From: Niebla homalea
Taxonomy: Eukaryota > Ascomycota > Lecanoromycetes > Lecanorales > Ramalinaceae
DNA length: 64,000 nucleotides
Assembly (NCBI GenBank): GCA_019925105.1
Contig: JAHGAU010000024.1
Span: 496,001-560,000, forward strand
Direction: 5' to 3'
The notes beneath the pieces were generated by a model. It was given only the letters and a program-made list of their open reading frames with translations, was not told where the DNA came from and made no database searches. Each line of letters opens with the position of its first letter. Position 1 is the first letter of the stretch. This document shows, piece after piece, positions 45,872 through 57,848 of this stretch. Both the position numbers and the translations under genes were made by a program.

Positions 45872-46379
45872 TCTTATGACGCATTACGGCAGTCGGCCCC
45901 AGACCTTCAATTCAAGGCCCCAGATGCCATGGAACTCGTAAATATCGCGCCAATTCTATGGGTATAACATTGTGGGCCCGAAGTTGTTGAGAGTCTTTAT
46001 CCCATCCCACCAGGAGCTGTGCCGCACAAGACAAGATCAAACCAATATCATTGCAGTCTTGGAGGCGAACACGCAAGCTTCTGGTAACTCTGGCATGCTA
46101 GCGGACAAGCAACCTTGATCGAGAGGCGAGGCTACCTAGCCGCCTGACGAAGAGAGCAGGTGCATCACCTATCATTCCATGTTCACGATAATGGTGCTTA
46201 AGTCTAGAAGCTAGACCAGACTAGTCATTGGTCAGATTTACCAGGGCGCGTAGCGTGGTGGGCACACCGCGACGATCTTTCAGCATACGTATATATAGCA
46301 GACATTGACCCGAGAAAAATGGACATGCCGTTTGCTGCTCAGGTCGTCCGCTCAATCTCAAAGCTTTTTCAAATTGGCA
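45872..46379. promoter_or_regulatory. divergent promoter region, ankyrin gene and Lyc1-like gene
   Basis: 508 bases between two divergent starts; contains a TATA-like run tacgtatatatagc (46286-46299) upstream of the Lyc1-like gene. Assignment is positional. Confidence 0.4.
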
Positions 46380-47730
46380 ATGCCATGGTGGAGGACGCAG
46401 AATGATTGGCAGCCACTGCAAGATGCTACATCTCCGCATCTGTGCCTTGCTCATCCCACTCCTGGAGAGTGCGAAGCAATCTATCGCATGAGTTTCGCGG
46501 AATGGGGGGACGCTTTGATGCTGGATGAATACCTCGAGGAATCCGAATTCTTAAAAAGCGTACCTCTGGCAAAAGACAATGGCATGCTGATCTGGATCTT
46601 GACGGACGAATCCCCCCCAGATCACAGGCCAATCCTCTGTTCATGTGAGACCTTTTCCAAATCTGCACTCATTGCAAACTCGAAGGTATAGTCGTACCGC
46701 TTCATTGCCTTGGTCATTGCTCCTGTAATGTTTGCAAAGATGCATCAGCGTATTTTGGGCGTTGGAGCGTTCTCTAGAAATCTGCAAGACGAACCTCTGA
46801 TGTTCTACATCACAGGTCACCGGAATGGATGCTTTGGAAAGCCATGCTGATGTCATTCCGCTATAGCATGATTGTGGTGAGGGCATAGTGCATGGCATAG
46901 CTAGTCTTTTCTGCGACCCTGCATTGAGGAGACGAGGTTTTGCCGCACGTCTCATGCGAGAGCTGGCTCGAACACTTCCACACCTGCGCCTTCAATCAAA
47001 GCGCCCTCTGGCAGGCGTTCTTTACTCGGATATTGGGACAGGCTACTACCGCAATCTTGGGTGGCATGCAGCCCCCGACAATGTCCACGTGAAATTTGAC
47101 GCTATTCCTGCATCTGGGGATCTTCTGGCCAAGCCCCTTGTAGAAGAGGATTTGACTCAGCTCTGCAGAGACGATGAAGCACTCGTCCGCCGCATCATGC
47201 TTGAAGATAGAAATGGCAAAAGACGAATGACAATTATTCCTGATGTCGAGCACATGCTGTGGCATCAGAGCAAAGAAAATTTTGCATGCTCAAGGCTTTT
47301 TGGGCAATCACCAAAGGTCAAAGGGGCCGTTGCTGGTGAGCTAGGATACCGGGTCTGGGCGATCTGGACTCACCGGTACTATGTGGCCCTGGACTCTGCA
47401 TCCTCCGATAACACTCTGTATATATTGCGACTTGTCGTGGAGAACCCACGTCACGGTCCTGGTCAGGGAACAGAAGATCCACAAGTTGATTCCCTGCACG
47501 CTGTCATCCAGGCCGCCCAGAATGAAGCCTCTTGTTGGCGCTTACCTTGCGTCAAATTGTGGAGTCCAACCCCTTCGATTCGCGAGCTGATTGTAAAGAC
47601 AAAGATCTCCTTCACCAACGAGGAACGTGAGACCGACAGCGCTGCAATGATCATGTGGTTTGACGCAGAAGGCCGCAAGGCTGGGAGCGATGGTGAATGG
47701 GTGGGAAACGAGAAGTACGCTTGGTGCTGA
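46380..47730 (+). CDS. Lyc1-like GNAT N-acetyltransferase
   Basis: Two exons, 46380-46685 and 46867-47730, phase 0, 389 residues. The product resembles the Yarrowia Lyc1 family (lysine N-acetyltransferase) and its uncharacterised fungal relatives. The N-terminal block reads LAHPTPGECEAIYRMSFAEW, then DEYLEESEFLKSVPLAKDNG and RPILCSCETFSKSALI. After the intron come GIVHGIASLFCDPALRRRGF and AARLMREL, the acetyl-CoA-binding Q/R-x-x-G-x-G/A region of GNAT, then VLYSDIGTGYYRNLGWH. The start is the first ATG in frame. The 181-nt intron is long for this region and ends CTATAG; a small extra exon cannot be excluded. Substrate not known for this copy. Confidence 0.82.
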
Positions 47731-48240
47731 GTATGGCCTTGCCAGCCTATGGCTGGCCGAAGGGACCGAGTAGATATATATATATAAAAAGGGGTCAATC
47801 CGAATGGCTTCCAATCTGCCTATTATCCGCAGTCATGGGTACGAGGGCCGGTGGCAAAGGTCTCTGCCCACTCTAAATTCGGAGGAATCTCACACTTCAG
47901 TACTGTCCCTTAGCACTTGCGATCACTTCCAAAAACCTGAAAAAATTTATGGAGTATAATTAACATTTAAACTATTCTTATTGCAAGTTTCAGAGAAATT
48001 TATTTATATTGAAGCTATAGAGGTAGTACAGTTCAAAAGTTGCTCGGTAGATACAGTGTACACAATTTACCAAGGGTTAGCGAAACGGTCCGCAGATTTG
48101 CCGGCAAGTGTCCCATCCATGACCAGTAAGACCTTACCCTGTCTTCACGACCTTAAGATCGCAAGCAATAGCGCCTATTACCAATATTCCCCTGATGCTG
48201 ACAGTGTGTCACCTAGGGCGCAAGTGGAATTCAGTAGGCT
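47731..48240. other. intergenic, no gene seen
   Basis: 510 bases between two acetyltransferase genes, AT-rich around 47935-48060, with a (ta)n run at 47775-47787. No motif-bearing ORF; it should hold the promoter of the second gene. Confidence 0.45.
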
Positions 48241-49086
48241 ATGATACACACCGCTAGCTTTCCAGCGTTGTTCTATTATCAAGCCTCAGTACCCGCCTAT
48301 TTGAAAATGGACAGAGCGATAGCAAAAGGCGTGGCCCATAAGATTGCAGAAGCAGTCGAGTCTGATGCCCAAGCCATTGCTGATGTTCACATGGCGGCGT
48401 TCAAGGACAATGGGATGTTATTGGCTCAATTTCCTACACCTGCAGTTCGTGAGCAACTGAGACTTTGCATTGCTAGGAAAGCTGCGGATGATATCCGCGA
48501 TCCCAAGGTTGCTGTCCTTGTCATTTATTCCGAGGGAGAACTCATCAGCTTCGCAAAATGGAGTCTCCCAATTTCTCCCCTAGAAAAGTATGAGGAGGCG
48601 AGTTGGGTTTGGCCTGAAGAGACTGACTTTGCAGTCCTCGAAAGATGGACGGAAAGGGTTTTAGCTGCCCATGAGCGAGTAATGGAGGACCGCCCATGCT
48701 ATGGTAAGCTTTGCTGCATCTCAGATGTGTATTTCTTGAGTCCATTGACGGAAGATTTCTGTGGTCTATTTCCTCAAGATGCGGCCTTCAAAGCTTCAAC
48801 GGCCGTCTCCAATGACAGTACGTCCATTTTAGGGAATGCACTAAAAGCTGTAGGGATAAGTTTCATAGCGACATTACCAACATACGAGGGACATGGCGCA
48901 GCGTCGGCCTTGATCCAGTGGGGCATAGACAAATGTTTAAAGGATAAAATCCCCATATATCTAGAAAGTACCCTTAACGCCGCAGCGCTGTACGAGAAGC
49001 TCGGCTTCAAGGCTGTGGAAAGGATATCGCTCCAGCTGAATGAGACCAATACCTACGACGAAATCGGGTTGCTTTATGAGCCATGA
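48241..49086 (+). CDS. GNAT-family N-acetyltransferase
   Basis: Open for 281 codons. The C-terminal half shows the GNAT fold: LPTYEGHGAASALIQWGIDK (acetyl-CoA loop, here EGHGAA for Q/R-x-x-G-x-G/A) and IPIYLESTLNAAALYEKLGF. The N-terminal half has DAQAIADVHMAAFKDNGML and LISFAKWSLP. Between DRPCYG and ATLPTYEGHG lies a 165-base stretch (48704-48868) with donor GTAAGC and acceptor TTCATAG, in frame and without stops; if it is an intron the protein is 226 residues and the fold is more compact. Met at 48241 is taken, though Met23 (48307) is a plausible start. It neighbours another GNAT gene on the same strand but they are not close copies. Substrate unknown. Confidence 0.8.
   Translation: MIHTASFPALFYYQASVPAYLKMDRAIAKGVAHKIAEAVESDAQAIADVHMAAFKDNGMLLAQFPTPAVREQLRLCIARKAADDIRDPKVAVLVIYSEGELISFAKWSLPISPLEKYEEASWVWPEETDFAVLERWTERVLAAHERVMEDRPCYGKLCCISDVYFLSPLTEDFCGLFPQDAAFKASTAVSNDSTSILGNALKAVGISFIATLPTYEGHGAASALIQWGIDKCLKDKIPIYLESTLNAAALYEKLGFKAVERISLQLNETNTYDEIGLLYEP
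48704..48868 (+). other. probable in-frame intron of the GNAT gene
   Basis: 165 bases, divisible by three, no stop in the host frame. Donor GTAAGC is consensus, acceptor is CATAG. Excision fuses CYG to the acetyl-CoA loop. Could be retained. Confidence 0.5.
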
Positions 49087-49878
49087 AGGGGCTGGAGACA
49101 ATGCTTACGGGGGAATGTCATGCAACTCCCCAGAGAGGGCGCTAACTTGTATGGCAGCTGAGGAAAAGCTTTGAGGGGAATAGTAAAGGCCGTTGAGAAC
49201 AGAGCATATCGACTTCATAACTTACCAAGCGTCCTAACGACGTGTTAGATCGGTTTATATGGCGTTGATGTAGCTGATTTCCAGTGCCTTAAATCCAACA
49301 AACAGAATCACACAGGCATATCATCATACGGCTCATCCTCTTGCTTCTGGAGGATTGTCTGCAACGGCTTCTAGATGTGGCTTCTTCCGGCTTTGACGTG
49401 GAAGTGTCTGAAAATTGGATTGAAAAAAAGGCGGGCTGTTGCAGGTCTGCTCTCTGACTGCTAGCAAGAAGGCGACATATTGCACACGGTCATACAGTCG
49501 ACCAGAAGCGTTAGAACAGTGACAGGTTCTCAATCGGTTTAAGTACAGCATGCTTTGAGCTTATAGAGACTGGTCAGACTCTGATGGCGCTCATGCATGT
49601 CAAACCCGGCACAAAAACTTCGTGTTTGCTTGATGTTTGTGACGGCCTGCTGCGCGACGACATCTTGTAGCCTCATGACTCAGAAAACCTTCGCGAATTA
49701 TCACATCAAGATGGTTCATGGTTTGAGCATTTTGACGGAACTGTAAGAGTGTAGGCGAGAAAAGGGTTTGAGATTTGGAGCACCGAAGTCGCTGTGGCAT
49801 TGAAAGGTCACAAATTGGTCAGCCTTATCAGTGATCACGTCGCGTCTCCAAAAGGGACGCCAGAAGCTCCATTCAAGT
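49087..49878. other. intergenic, no gene seen
   Basis: 792 bases between the GNAT gene and msh1. Short minus-strand frames are present without motifs. Presumed GNAT 3' UTR and msh1 promoter. Confidence 0.5.
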
Positions 49879-52867
49879 ATGCGCAATGAACGTCTTTTGA
49901 GCAAGTTTTGCAGCGTCTTATCGAATCGGAGGGCTCTTGCATCTTGCAAGAGCCTTCAAGATGTTCTATCCTGTCCCTCAAAACTTGTAAAAACGTTTCA
50001 GCTTCGAGGCCTGAAAACCAAAGCTACAGTACAATATGACGTTTCGGGCCTCTCCAACGAGAAGGCTGCAGATGGGGGGAAAGCGCCGTATTCACCAGTG
50101 GTCCAGCAGGTCGCTGATAATATGCGGAAGCATAAAGATTGCGTGCTGCTGACCAAAGTTGGGAGTTTCTACGAATTGTACTTCCATCAGGCCCAGAAGT
50201 ATGCCCCTCTGCTTAATATCAAGGAGGCGAAGCGGCCAAACTCAACCGTGTCCATGGTAAACCTATGATGAAGTTTTGATGACGGATGCTAATCCTTTCT
50301 AGGCTGGCTTTCCAGCTCATCAGCTTGATCGCTTCCTTAAAATACTCGTCCAGGACCTTCAAGAGCATGTCGCTCTCTGCGAGGAAATCAGGAGCGACTT
50401 AACGGATACGATAGATCGGAAGGTGACAAGGATCATCACCCCGGGGACACTCATTGATGAAAAATTCATGGATCCATTGGAAAACAATTTCTTGCTTGCG
50501 ATCTGCCTTCCTACTGGAGGATCGACTAGGAATTTGGCTGATGTGCCTAGCGGTTTCGAGGAAGTTGCAATGCCGGCCTCTGTTTCAGGACAGTCGGCTG
50601 GTATCGCATGGCTTGATACCTCTACGGGGGATTTTCTCATGCAACTGACAACGTTTGGATCCCTTGCGTCGGATGTCGCTCGAATTGGGCCCAGCGAGAT
50701 CGTCATGAAAGACGAGGACGTCCAAGTGATTGGCTCTAATCTACTGGGAGCACTCGAATTGCACCAAAGAGCTATCACACGGCACAAGGCTAGTATAAGC
50801 TCTGCATCATCCCAATCATGGAGTCAATTGCAGAGGAGTGCAGCGTCGAAAGAGGCGTTCACAACTCTCGAGATGAATGCTGGTGATCTGCTTCTCTCTT
50901 ACGTGAACGAGCGTTTTCAAGGACTTGAACCTAGTTTGCAACCACCAGTGAGGCAGCACCCACGTGAAGCTATGATTCTAGACAAGAACACACTAAGGGC
51001 GCTTGAGTTACTTGGAACCTCAAAGGAGGGTTTGGGTGGTGGTAAGGGCAGCTTACTGCATACGCTTCGTGGTACTGTGACCAAGAGCGGTTCGAGACTT
51101 CTTCGGACCTGGATTGCCTCGCCATCCATGTCTCTGGAAACCATCAACGCGAGACTCGATATCGTTTCTACATTCGTGGATGATCGCGCTTTCAGAGAGG
51201 AAGTGATGATTACCCTCAAGCGCACGTTTGACTCTCCCAGACTGGTGCAAAAATTCGCGCTGGGGAGAGGTGATGCCGATGACCTGGTCAGTCTGCTGAA
51301 GACCATTGATGCGACTGCAGAAATTAGACGACTTCTTGGCAGAGAACCTCCTTCCTTTGACGACGATTCTCCTGCTCGTGAGCCTACTCCGCTAGAACAA
51401 TCGCTAGATAGGCTTCAGGCCCGTTTATCGCTCGATGGACCCAAAGGGGTTGCGGATGTGATTAGGAGGTCGATCGATGAAGAAGGTCTAGTGGAAACCC
51501 ACCGGATTGGAGACAGCGATGGCGATGAAATGGATTCAACAGCGCAAGAAAGTGTGGAAAATGAGACTTCTGCAGGGGCGCGATTCGCTCTCTCAGGTGT
51601 CTCGAAATCCAGAACAAAGAAGAAGTTGCCTGGCGAAGAGATTGCTGAAGACCAAGACGTTTGGATACTACGTAAGACAGCGAGCCCCGAGCTTGAGAGT
51701 CTACATCGGATATTTGAATCGCTCCAGCAGGAAAAGGTAGTACTGACCCAAAACCTGAGGGAAGCTTTGAAGGCCGTTTCCCTTTCGCTGCGGTGGACAC
51801 CTGGGCTCGGTTACGTCTGCCATGTGAAAGGCACGCGGGATGTTTCATCAGCAACGCAGCGTTCGAGTGTTACGCGCGATGTCAGAACCACCAAATCTAC
51901 GCGATCGTTCCACCATCCCGATTGGGATGATCTGGGCGGTCGAATGGACGGAGCAAGAAAACGGATCAGAGCTGGTGAGCAACAGGTGTTGCGCAATCTG
52001 CGTACTCATGTTGGCACCAATGTTGTCCAACTAAGGAGCAATGCCGCAGTGCTCGATGAGCTTGATGTTGCGTGTGCCTTTGCTACGCTTGCAGAGGCGC
52101 AGTCACTTGTACGGCCGATAGTGAATGATGGGGGCGAGCTTAACATTCTTGGTGGCCGTCATCCTACCGTGAAGGTGGGGCTTGAGGAGCAAGGCAGAGC
52201 GTTTGTCAGCAACGACTGCCAGCTAGGTAGGAAAGAGCGAGCCTGGCTGGTCACTGGCCCGAACATGGCAGGCAAGAGTACTTTTCTTCGGCAAAATGCT
52301 TTGATCTCGGTGCTGGCTCAGATCGGCTGCTTTGTGCCGGCCGAGCATGCGGAAATTGGTCTGGTTGATCAAATCTTCACCAGGGTTGGTTCGGCAGACA
52401 ATCTCTTCCGGGATCAGTCGACATTCATGGTCGAGATGATGGAGACAGCAGCAATTCTCAACAATGCCACGCCTCGATCTTTCGTCATTATGGATGAAAT
52501 TGGACGCGGCACGACGCCAGAAGACGGAGTGGCAATCAGCTTTGCATGCTTGCACCACCTTTACTACAAAATTCGATGCCGGACGCTGTTTGCGACTCAT
52601 TTCCACACATTGGCCGACATGACAGACCATTTTGAGCACCTCGGCTGCTATTGCACGGACATTGCGGAGGGGGCTGGAGGATCATTCTCCTTCGTCCACC
52701 GTCTGAGACCTGGGGTGAACAGGAGCTCGCATGCTCTCAAGGTTGCTGCTCTTGCCGGTGTTCCTGAAGCAGCAATTGGAACAGCCCGTAATGTCCTAGA
52801 GACCCTCGGCCATAAACCAAATACGGAGGCCCCTGACACAGCCTACTTGCAAGGAACAGCCACTTGA
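49879..52867 (+). CDS. msh1: mitochondrial DNA mismatch repair protein Msh1 (MutS homologue)
   Basis: Exons 49879-50256 and 50303-52867, 981 residues; the 46-nt intron has a gctaatc branch site. Msh1 maintains mitochondrial DNA. The N-terminus is basic and Ser/Leu-rich (MRNERLLSKFCSVLSNRR), fitting a mitochondrial presequence. MutS domain I is clear: the mismatch-binding Phe-x-Glu as VGSFYELY, with QQVADNMRKHKDCVLLTKVG before it, and AGFPAHQLDRFLKILVQ across the splice. Connector, lever and clamp follow, with a low-complexity acidic insert at about residues 520-575 (DSDGDEMDSTAQESVENE). The ATPase has Walker A GPNMAGKST at residues 778-786 and Walker B FVIMDEIGRGTT near 853. The start is the first ATG; an upstream GTG extends the frame but is not used. 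Upstream context is consistent with an independent gene. Confidence 0.94.
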
Positions 52868-53793
52868 TTACTACTACGAGACAGCTTCAGGAACCGCAGT
52901 GCAGGACATGCTGAGCCCTTGCTAGGTGATGTTTTGGAACATCTGCTTATGTCATTGGGGGGCTTGAAATACATCTAGAATGGGGGCCAAAGATTCGGAA
53001 TCAGTATCTACATCTATCGCAACTCCTGGATTTCGTTCCAATATTAACCCTGGTATTGGTACCAAGCGCCACACTACAATTCCAGGCGCATGCCAATAGT
53101 TCTCTTTGAACAGGTAAGAAAAGTGTGGGAGATGTATGCGTGGGCGTCGCTGCGCGCTTGACAAGTTTGTCGCCGCGTTAGCAATCACTCGAAACAACAC
53201 AACTTTGACGACTGTGCACCTCGCATGATATTATGAACCACAACGTCAGGATTATGAACGGCCGAGCTCAATTAAATGCGCCGATGCGACTGATCAGCCT
53301 TTCCTTGCGAGCACTGAGCAATCTGAGCCTTTGACATGACAGCATGACTACACCGCCAATTTAGTTAAGTCATTCTTGCTATGCTAGATCAGGGACAGCA
53401 TGTGTCAAACCGTTTACATAGGGTATCGATGATCTACACTGTCACTCTCACCACGTGCAAAGCATGTTGGAGCTGTCATCTACTAATGTGATGGATTGTG
53501 GCACGAAAATGTTCGCTATGGCTTGTGAATGGTCGGCCTTGCTGGAAACACAGTATCATTGCCTGTTTTGTAGGTGACTTCCCTACCGTGTCCTCTGCAA
53601 TGGATTAATTCCAGAGATCTCATGCAGGAGAGTGAGTCTCTAACCATGTTGCCTTTCCGTACCTGCATGAGTGTTTCTGTACCTGCATAAGTGCTTCTCT
53701 GTTTTGATGTTCAGGTCCTCGTGCCATCTACTTTGATCTTCTAAAAACTTTCCCCACCTCTACGCCAACCGAGTCGGATGCTGCGTGCAAAGC
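52868..53793. other. intergenic, no gene seen
   Basis: 926 bases between msh1 and the Kelch gene; only short frames without motifs. A near repeat of gtacctgcat (53660 and 53680 region) is noted without function. Confidence 0.5.
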
Positions 53794-55810
53794 ATGGGCA
53801 ATTATGTTCTTTTCCTGCCCTTTCTCCTCGCTATCCTCTCATACGTGTGTGCTCAGCAACTGGACCCAATCAAGAACATGTGCATTCGCTTTGACCATCA
53901 ATGTAGGAGCTTTCCAGCAAATTTGCAAGCAGGCGCTGAAGTTGACGCAGCTGTCGTCAAGAACGATACACTCTTCATCGATGGGGGTAGGCAAACTTTT
54001 GTCGACGAGGAGAATACGGGAAGCAAGTCCCAAAAGATCGGTAAGATCACCCAAGGATATAGTGAGTTTCGATCATTGCGCACTGCTGCAGGCTAAATTG
54101 ACGGCTTCCCAGATGACTATCTCATCCAAATCGATCTTGCAACATCGTGGAACTGGAAGACGAATATTTCCGAGACCGCTCTCATTAAGAAAGCGAATCC
54201 GAGCACAGGAACTTTACCTCCCATCTTGTCACGAGGGGCGCTGTTTTATGGCTCTGATGACGATGTCAATATCTATCTTTACGGTGGCGCCGTTTCTTAC
54301 ATAAACACATCTTTTGCTGGCTTTCACAGCCCACAGCCAGCCCAGTATACGCTGTGGTCGTACGACACGTCAGCAGATCAATGGGGCCAGTACGACACCA
54401 GTCTAAGTATTGCGCATCGCCCGGGTAGTGGATCCTTTGCGGAAGCTCGTGACCAGCAGCTGGGATTCTTCTTCAATGGAATGCTAGAGAAGGGCAGTCA
54501 GGTCTCTACCGAGTCATTTGGGTACAACGACCACGTATTCCTTGATGGTATGGTCGTTGTCAACACGAGCGATCATACGGCCCGGAATCTCTCGACTACA
54601 GCAGCAGTCGGGGATCGACCGAGAGCAAGGGGGAGAATGCAGTATATAGATGGGGTTGGAGGAAGAGGTATTCTGGTCCAGATTGGTGGCAAACAGTTCC
54701 AACAGGGAGTGCAGCCTCAGAGTGGTGTTGGCGATCTGGTACGTTAATTCGTTTGATTGATCATGCACGATATGGGACTGATGGATGAGAAGGTCCCGTT
54801 GGACACTGTCGATGTGTTCGATGTCTCATCTCTTTACAATGACTCAACGCCAGATGGGACATGGTACAAGCAGAAGACCTATGGTGCTATTCCTCCTGCT
54901 CGCGTTGACTTCTGCCTTGTGTCGGCTTCCTCAGCTGACCAATCATCTCGCAATATGTATGCTTGCCTATGATCCTGAGCTCTCCGCACAACGCTCACAT
55001 GGTGTCAGATACATGTATGGAGGTCGAAGTTCGAACGGTACTCAAGACGTTTATCTGGATGATCTCTGGATCCTGTCAATTCCATCATTCACCTGGACAT
55101 TGTTGTACAACGGCACATCCCCACGCTTCGGACATACCTGCCATCGTGTCGGCGAACGGACTATGATCACGGTCGGCGGTGCGAGGCACAATGAATACAC
55201 CAAGTTACCCTGTGATTGGGAGTACAGAGGAGTCGGAGTGCTGGACATGAGCGAGGTGATGTGGGGGTCCTTCTTCAATGCCAGCGCGCCAGATTACAAG
55301 ATACCCACGCTCTTATCACGGACGATCGGCGGCGATGGGGATGGCAGCGCCTCGTTACAGCAGCCTCAGGGTGGGTTCGACCAGGAGGGTCTCGCGAGGT
55401 TGTTCAGTGTTCCATGGATACCGAAGCCTGGCCCAGGGCACCCTTCAGATAATTCTTCCGCATCACCGCCCGGTGGAGGGACGAATCACGCTCCCGCTGT
55501 TCCGATCATTGGTGGTATCGTAGGAGGGGCGACATCTCTCGGTCTCGTCACTTCGGTCATAATAGTGTATCGGCGGCGCTTGAAGCGGCTGTTCCTCGAT
55601 GGATCATGGCCCTTTGAAGAACTGGATGGTCGAATGAAAGTCGAGGCAGAATTGGGGACGGCGACGAAGACTCCCCGTTGTGAATTGCCAGCCTACGAAC
55701 CAGCAGAATTGAGCGCAAGTGTGAGATGGACGAAGGAGCCGAGTTCTTCCACGACACCACCACCGCCAGGCTGGGCGCCGCCAGTAACGGATGAAGGAAT
55801 ACCTTTCTAA
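53794..55810 (+). CDS. Kelch-repeat protein with signal peptide and one C-terminal membrane segment
   Basis: Exons 53794-54061, 54113-54738, 54790-54956 and 55009-55810, about 620 residues. The N-terminus MGNYVLFLPFLLAILSYVCA is a signal peptide. Kelch-type blades follow: TLFIDGGRQTF, NIYLYGGAVSY, GILVQIGGKQF, YMYGGRSS, LDDLWILSIPSFTW and MITVGGARHN. A Pro/Ser stretch leads to the membrane helix (VPIIGGIVGGATSLGLVTSV), stopped by YRRRLKR, and a cytosolic Pro-rich tail (PSSSTTPPPPGWAPP). Several N-x-S/T sequons fit an extracellular domain. Such proteins are common in filamentous ascomycetes, with unknown ligand. The acceptor of intron 2 could be three bases later (54792). The start is the ATG that opens the signal peptide; an upstream GTG was ignored. 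Confidence 0.85.
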
Positions 55811-56015
55811 TGAGAAGAGAGGTGCTCATTCCCGGACACCCCGCTGTCATGACAATAGAATTAATATACATCGTCATTTCTTACTGGCAAAATGACTTTC
55901 AGATACATTTCCCGCCATAGAAGTCGACTGTGAGAACTTTATGACTCAACATCCCAACTGTATCGCCAGTGCAAATTTTGCCGAAGCACAAAGTACTAGC
56001 AAATCCATGTCCTAA

Positions 56016-57723
56016 ATGAATATAACTCAATCTACCACAATGCATCTGCCCCAATCTCACCACCATCCCGACCCACTCAGAACGCTTGCCCCACATTTGC
56101 TCCCCCATCTCCCTTATTCCCTCCCGATTCTCCGCATCATCCAACACACCCCCTTCAACCCTGACGCCCGCATTTTCTCTACTTTCATTTCAGATGACAA
56201 TGCACATCCTCAGCGACTGTGGGCCGCAGTCTATGTGGAGCGCAGCCGCTTTCCGGACACGGAATGCTGGCTCTTCAGCACGTTTGAGACGTGGGTGACT
56301 CGGCGCCGTGAAGATTCTCATCAGACTTCCGACCAGGATGGAACGGGGCGAAGAGAAGGTGAAGCGAGGATGCATATGCTCAGCGTGTTGAACGATGTCG
56401 CTGCCCATTCAGCCTCACTACAGCCAGGGGTAAAGTCGCAAGCCGTCTCCTTCAATTGATCTCGGTTCTCTCCTTTTGGGAAGACATCACTTCTTGTTCC
56501 GCATGGATCCTGAAGGACTTGGATCCTCCACCCCGTCGCTCTCCATCAAACCCCCCTCCCCCCCACCTTCTTTCACCCACCATACTAACACCCTCTTGCC
56601 CATACAGTCCCTCCCAGCAACCAACACCCCACTCATCCTCGGCACCCTAAACGAGACCCTCCTCCCCCTCCTGGCCGGCTCCGACTTCCCCACGCTCAAG
56701 CCCGTCGAGCTCCTCAGCCGCGAAGTCGTCCACGTCGTGGTGGACGGCGGGCCCGCCCAAGACGGCACTCTGCTGCCCCTTGCCCCCTCTCGCTCTCGCT
56801 CTCGCTCTCCCTCCTCCTCCACCACCACCATCTCCACCAGCACCATCTCCACCAGCACCACAAAACCCACCGACGCAATCACAGATGGACCCAGCAGCAG
56901 TATCAGAAACGGGGGCGTGATCCTGGCCTACTGCAACCCCATCCACAAATTCCTTATCCCACCCCGTCCACCCTCCTCACCACCACCCCCACCCCTACCA
57001 CCAGCACCATCCGCCGATTCCCCATCTCCCTCCCTCTCGCTCTTACCGGACGGATACAGCTTCACCGGTCTCCTCCACCACGCCCACGAACTCCCGCTCG
57101 CGGTATCCCGCTCCGCGGTCCCGCGCACGGTGGCCGGGCTCGGGAAGTTGGGCGCCGTGGGCGTGCGCGTCGCTCCTACTTCCCATCCCACTCCCACTCC
57201 CACTCCTGCGTCCGCAGCACCAGAACCAGAACCATCCATCGACGACGACGACGATGACTCGGAAAAAGGAGGAGGAGGAGGAGGAGGAGGAAAAGGACGA
57301 GGAGGAGGAAAAGGAGGAGAGGAGGGGGAATTGATATCGTGGCTCTTCCTCTCGCCCGACGGGTCATTCCAGTCCCTGCATGTGGAGCCGGAGCACCGCG
57401 GGAAGGGGGTGGCCAAGGCGGTGTGTAGGCGGTTGATGGATCGGTTGAGGGAGGAGCCCGAGGCGGTGGGGATGAGACGCTTGCCGCAGGTGGGGTCCAA
57501 TGGGCACGGGATGATGGGAAAGGATTCGGGAGAAGATGACGGGATAGCTGCCGCGATGAGGGAGGTGAGTGCGGAGGGTTGGGCGCATAGCGATGTGCTT
57601 GAGCATAACAAGGATGGGGCGGGTGTGGCGAGAGGGATAGGGGGTAAGGCTGGATGGCGGGTCAGATGGGTGGGAGTTGACCTGGAGAGGGTGAAAAGGG
57701 TATGTGGCACTATAAGTGCCTGA
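56016..57723 (+). CDS. GNAT (FR47-like) acetyltransferase-like protein with low-complexity inserts
   Basis: Two exons, 56016-56429 and 56608-57723, 509 residues. The 178-nt intron is supported by donor GTAAAG, a perfect tactaac branch site (56583-56589) and acceptor ATACAG; without it the two halves are in different frames. The N-terminal part has HLPYSLPILRIIQHTPFNPD, AAVYVERSRFPDTECW and MLSVLNDVAAHSA. The C-terminal part has LFLSPDGSFQSLHVEPEHRG and KGVAKAVCRRLM, the acetyl-CoA-binding R-G-K-G-V-A of GNAT/FR47. In between are unusual low-complexity tracts: an Arg-Ser run, Ser-Thr runs, Pro runs, Thr-Pro repeats and an Asp then Gly/Lys run. The family is known in filamentous fungi; the substrate is not. 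Confidence 0.78.
56780..57330. repeat. clustered simple-sequence tracts inside the GNAT-like gene
   Basis: ctcgct repeats (56788-56811), caccaccatctccaccagca repeats (56820-56862), ccaccccc tracts (56970-57010), cccactcccactcc (57184-57205), gac repeats (57240-57256) and gga repeats (57268-57325). All are read through in frame. Confidence 0.85.
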
Positions 57724-57848
57724 TGCAGATTGAGGTCATGTCTGTGAATGGTCGTGAAGGGATCGGGTGTAGATGATTTGGAACACAATAGATGATTAGA
57801 ATATAGGCAACGAAGATTACAATTCTGGATTCCGTGGCATCATCAATA

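Noticed and set aside
56928..57788. 286-codon minus-strand ORF rich in Pro, Ser and Arg
   Set aside because: It is the complement of the simple-sequence tracts in the GNAT-like gene on the plus strand, which has domain and splice support. No domain on the minus strand.
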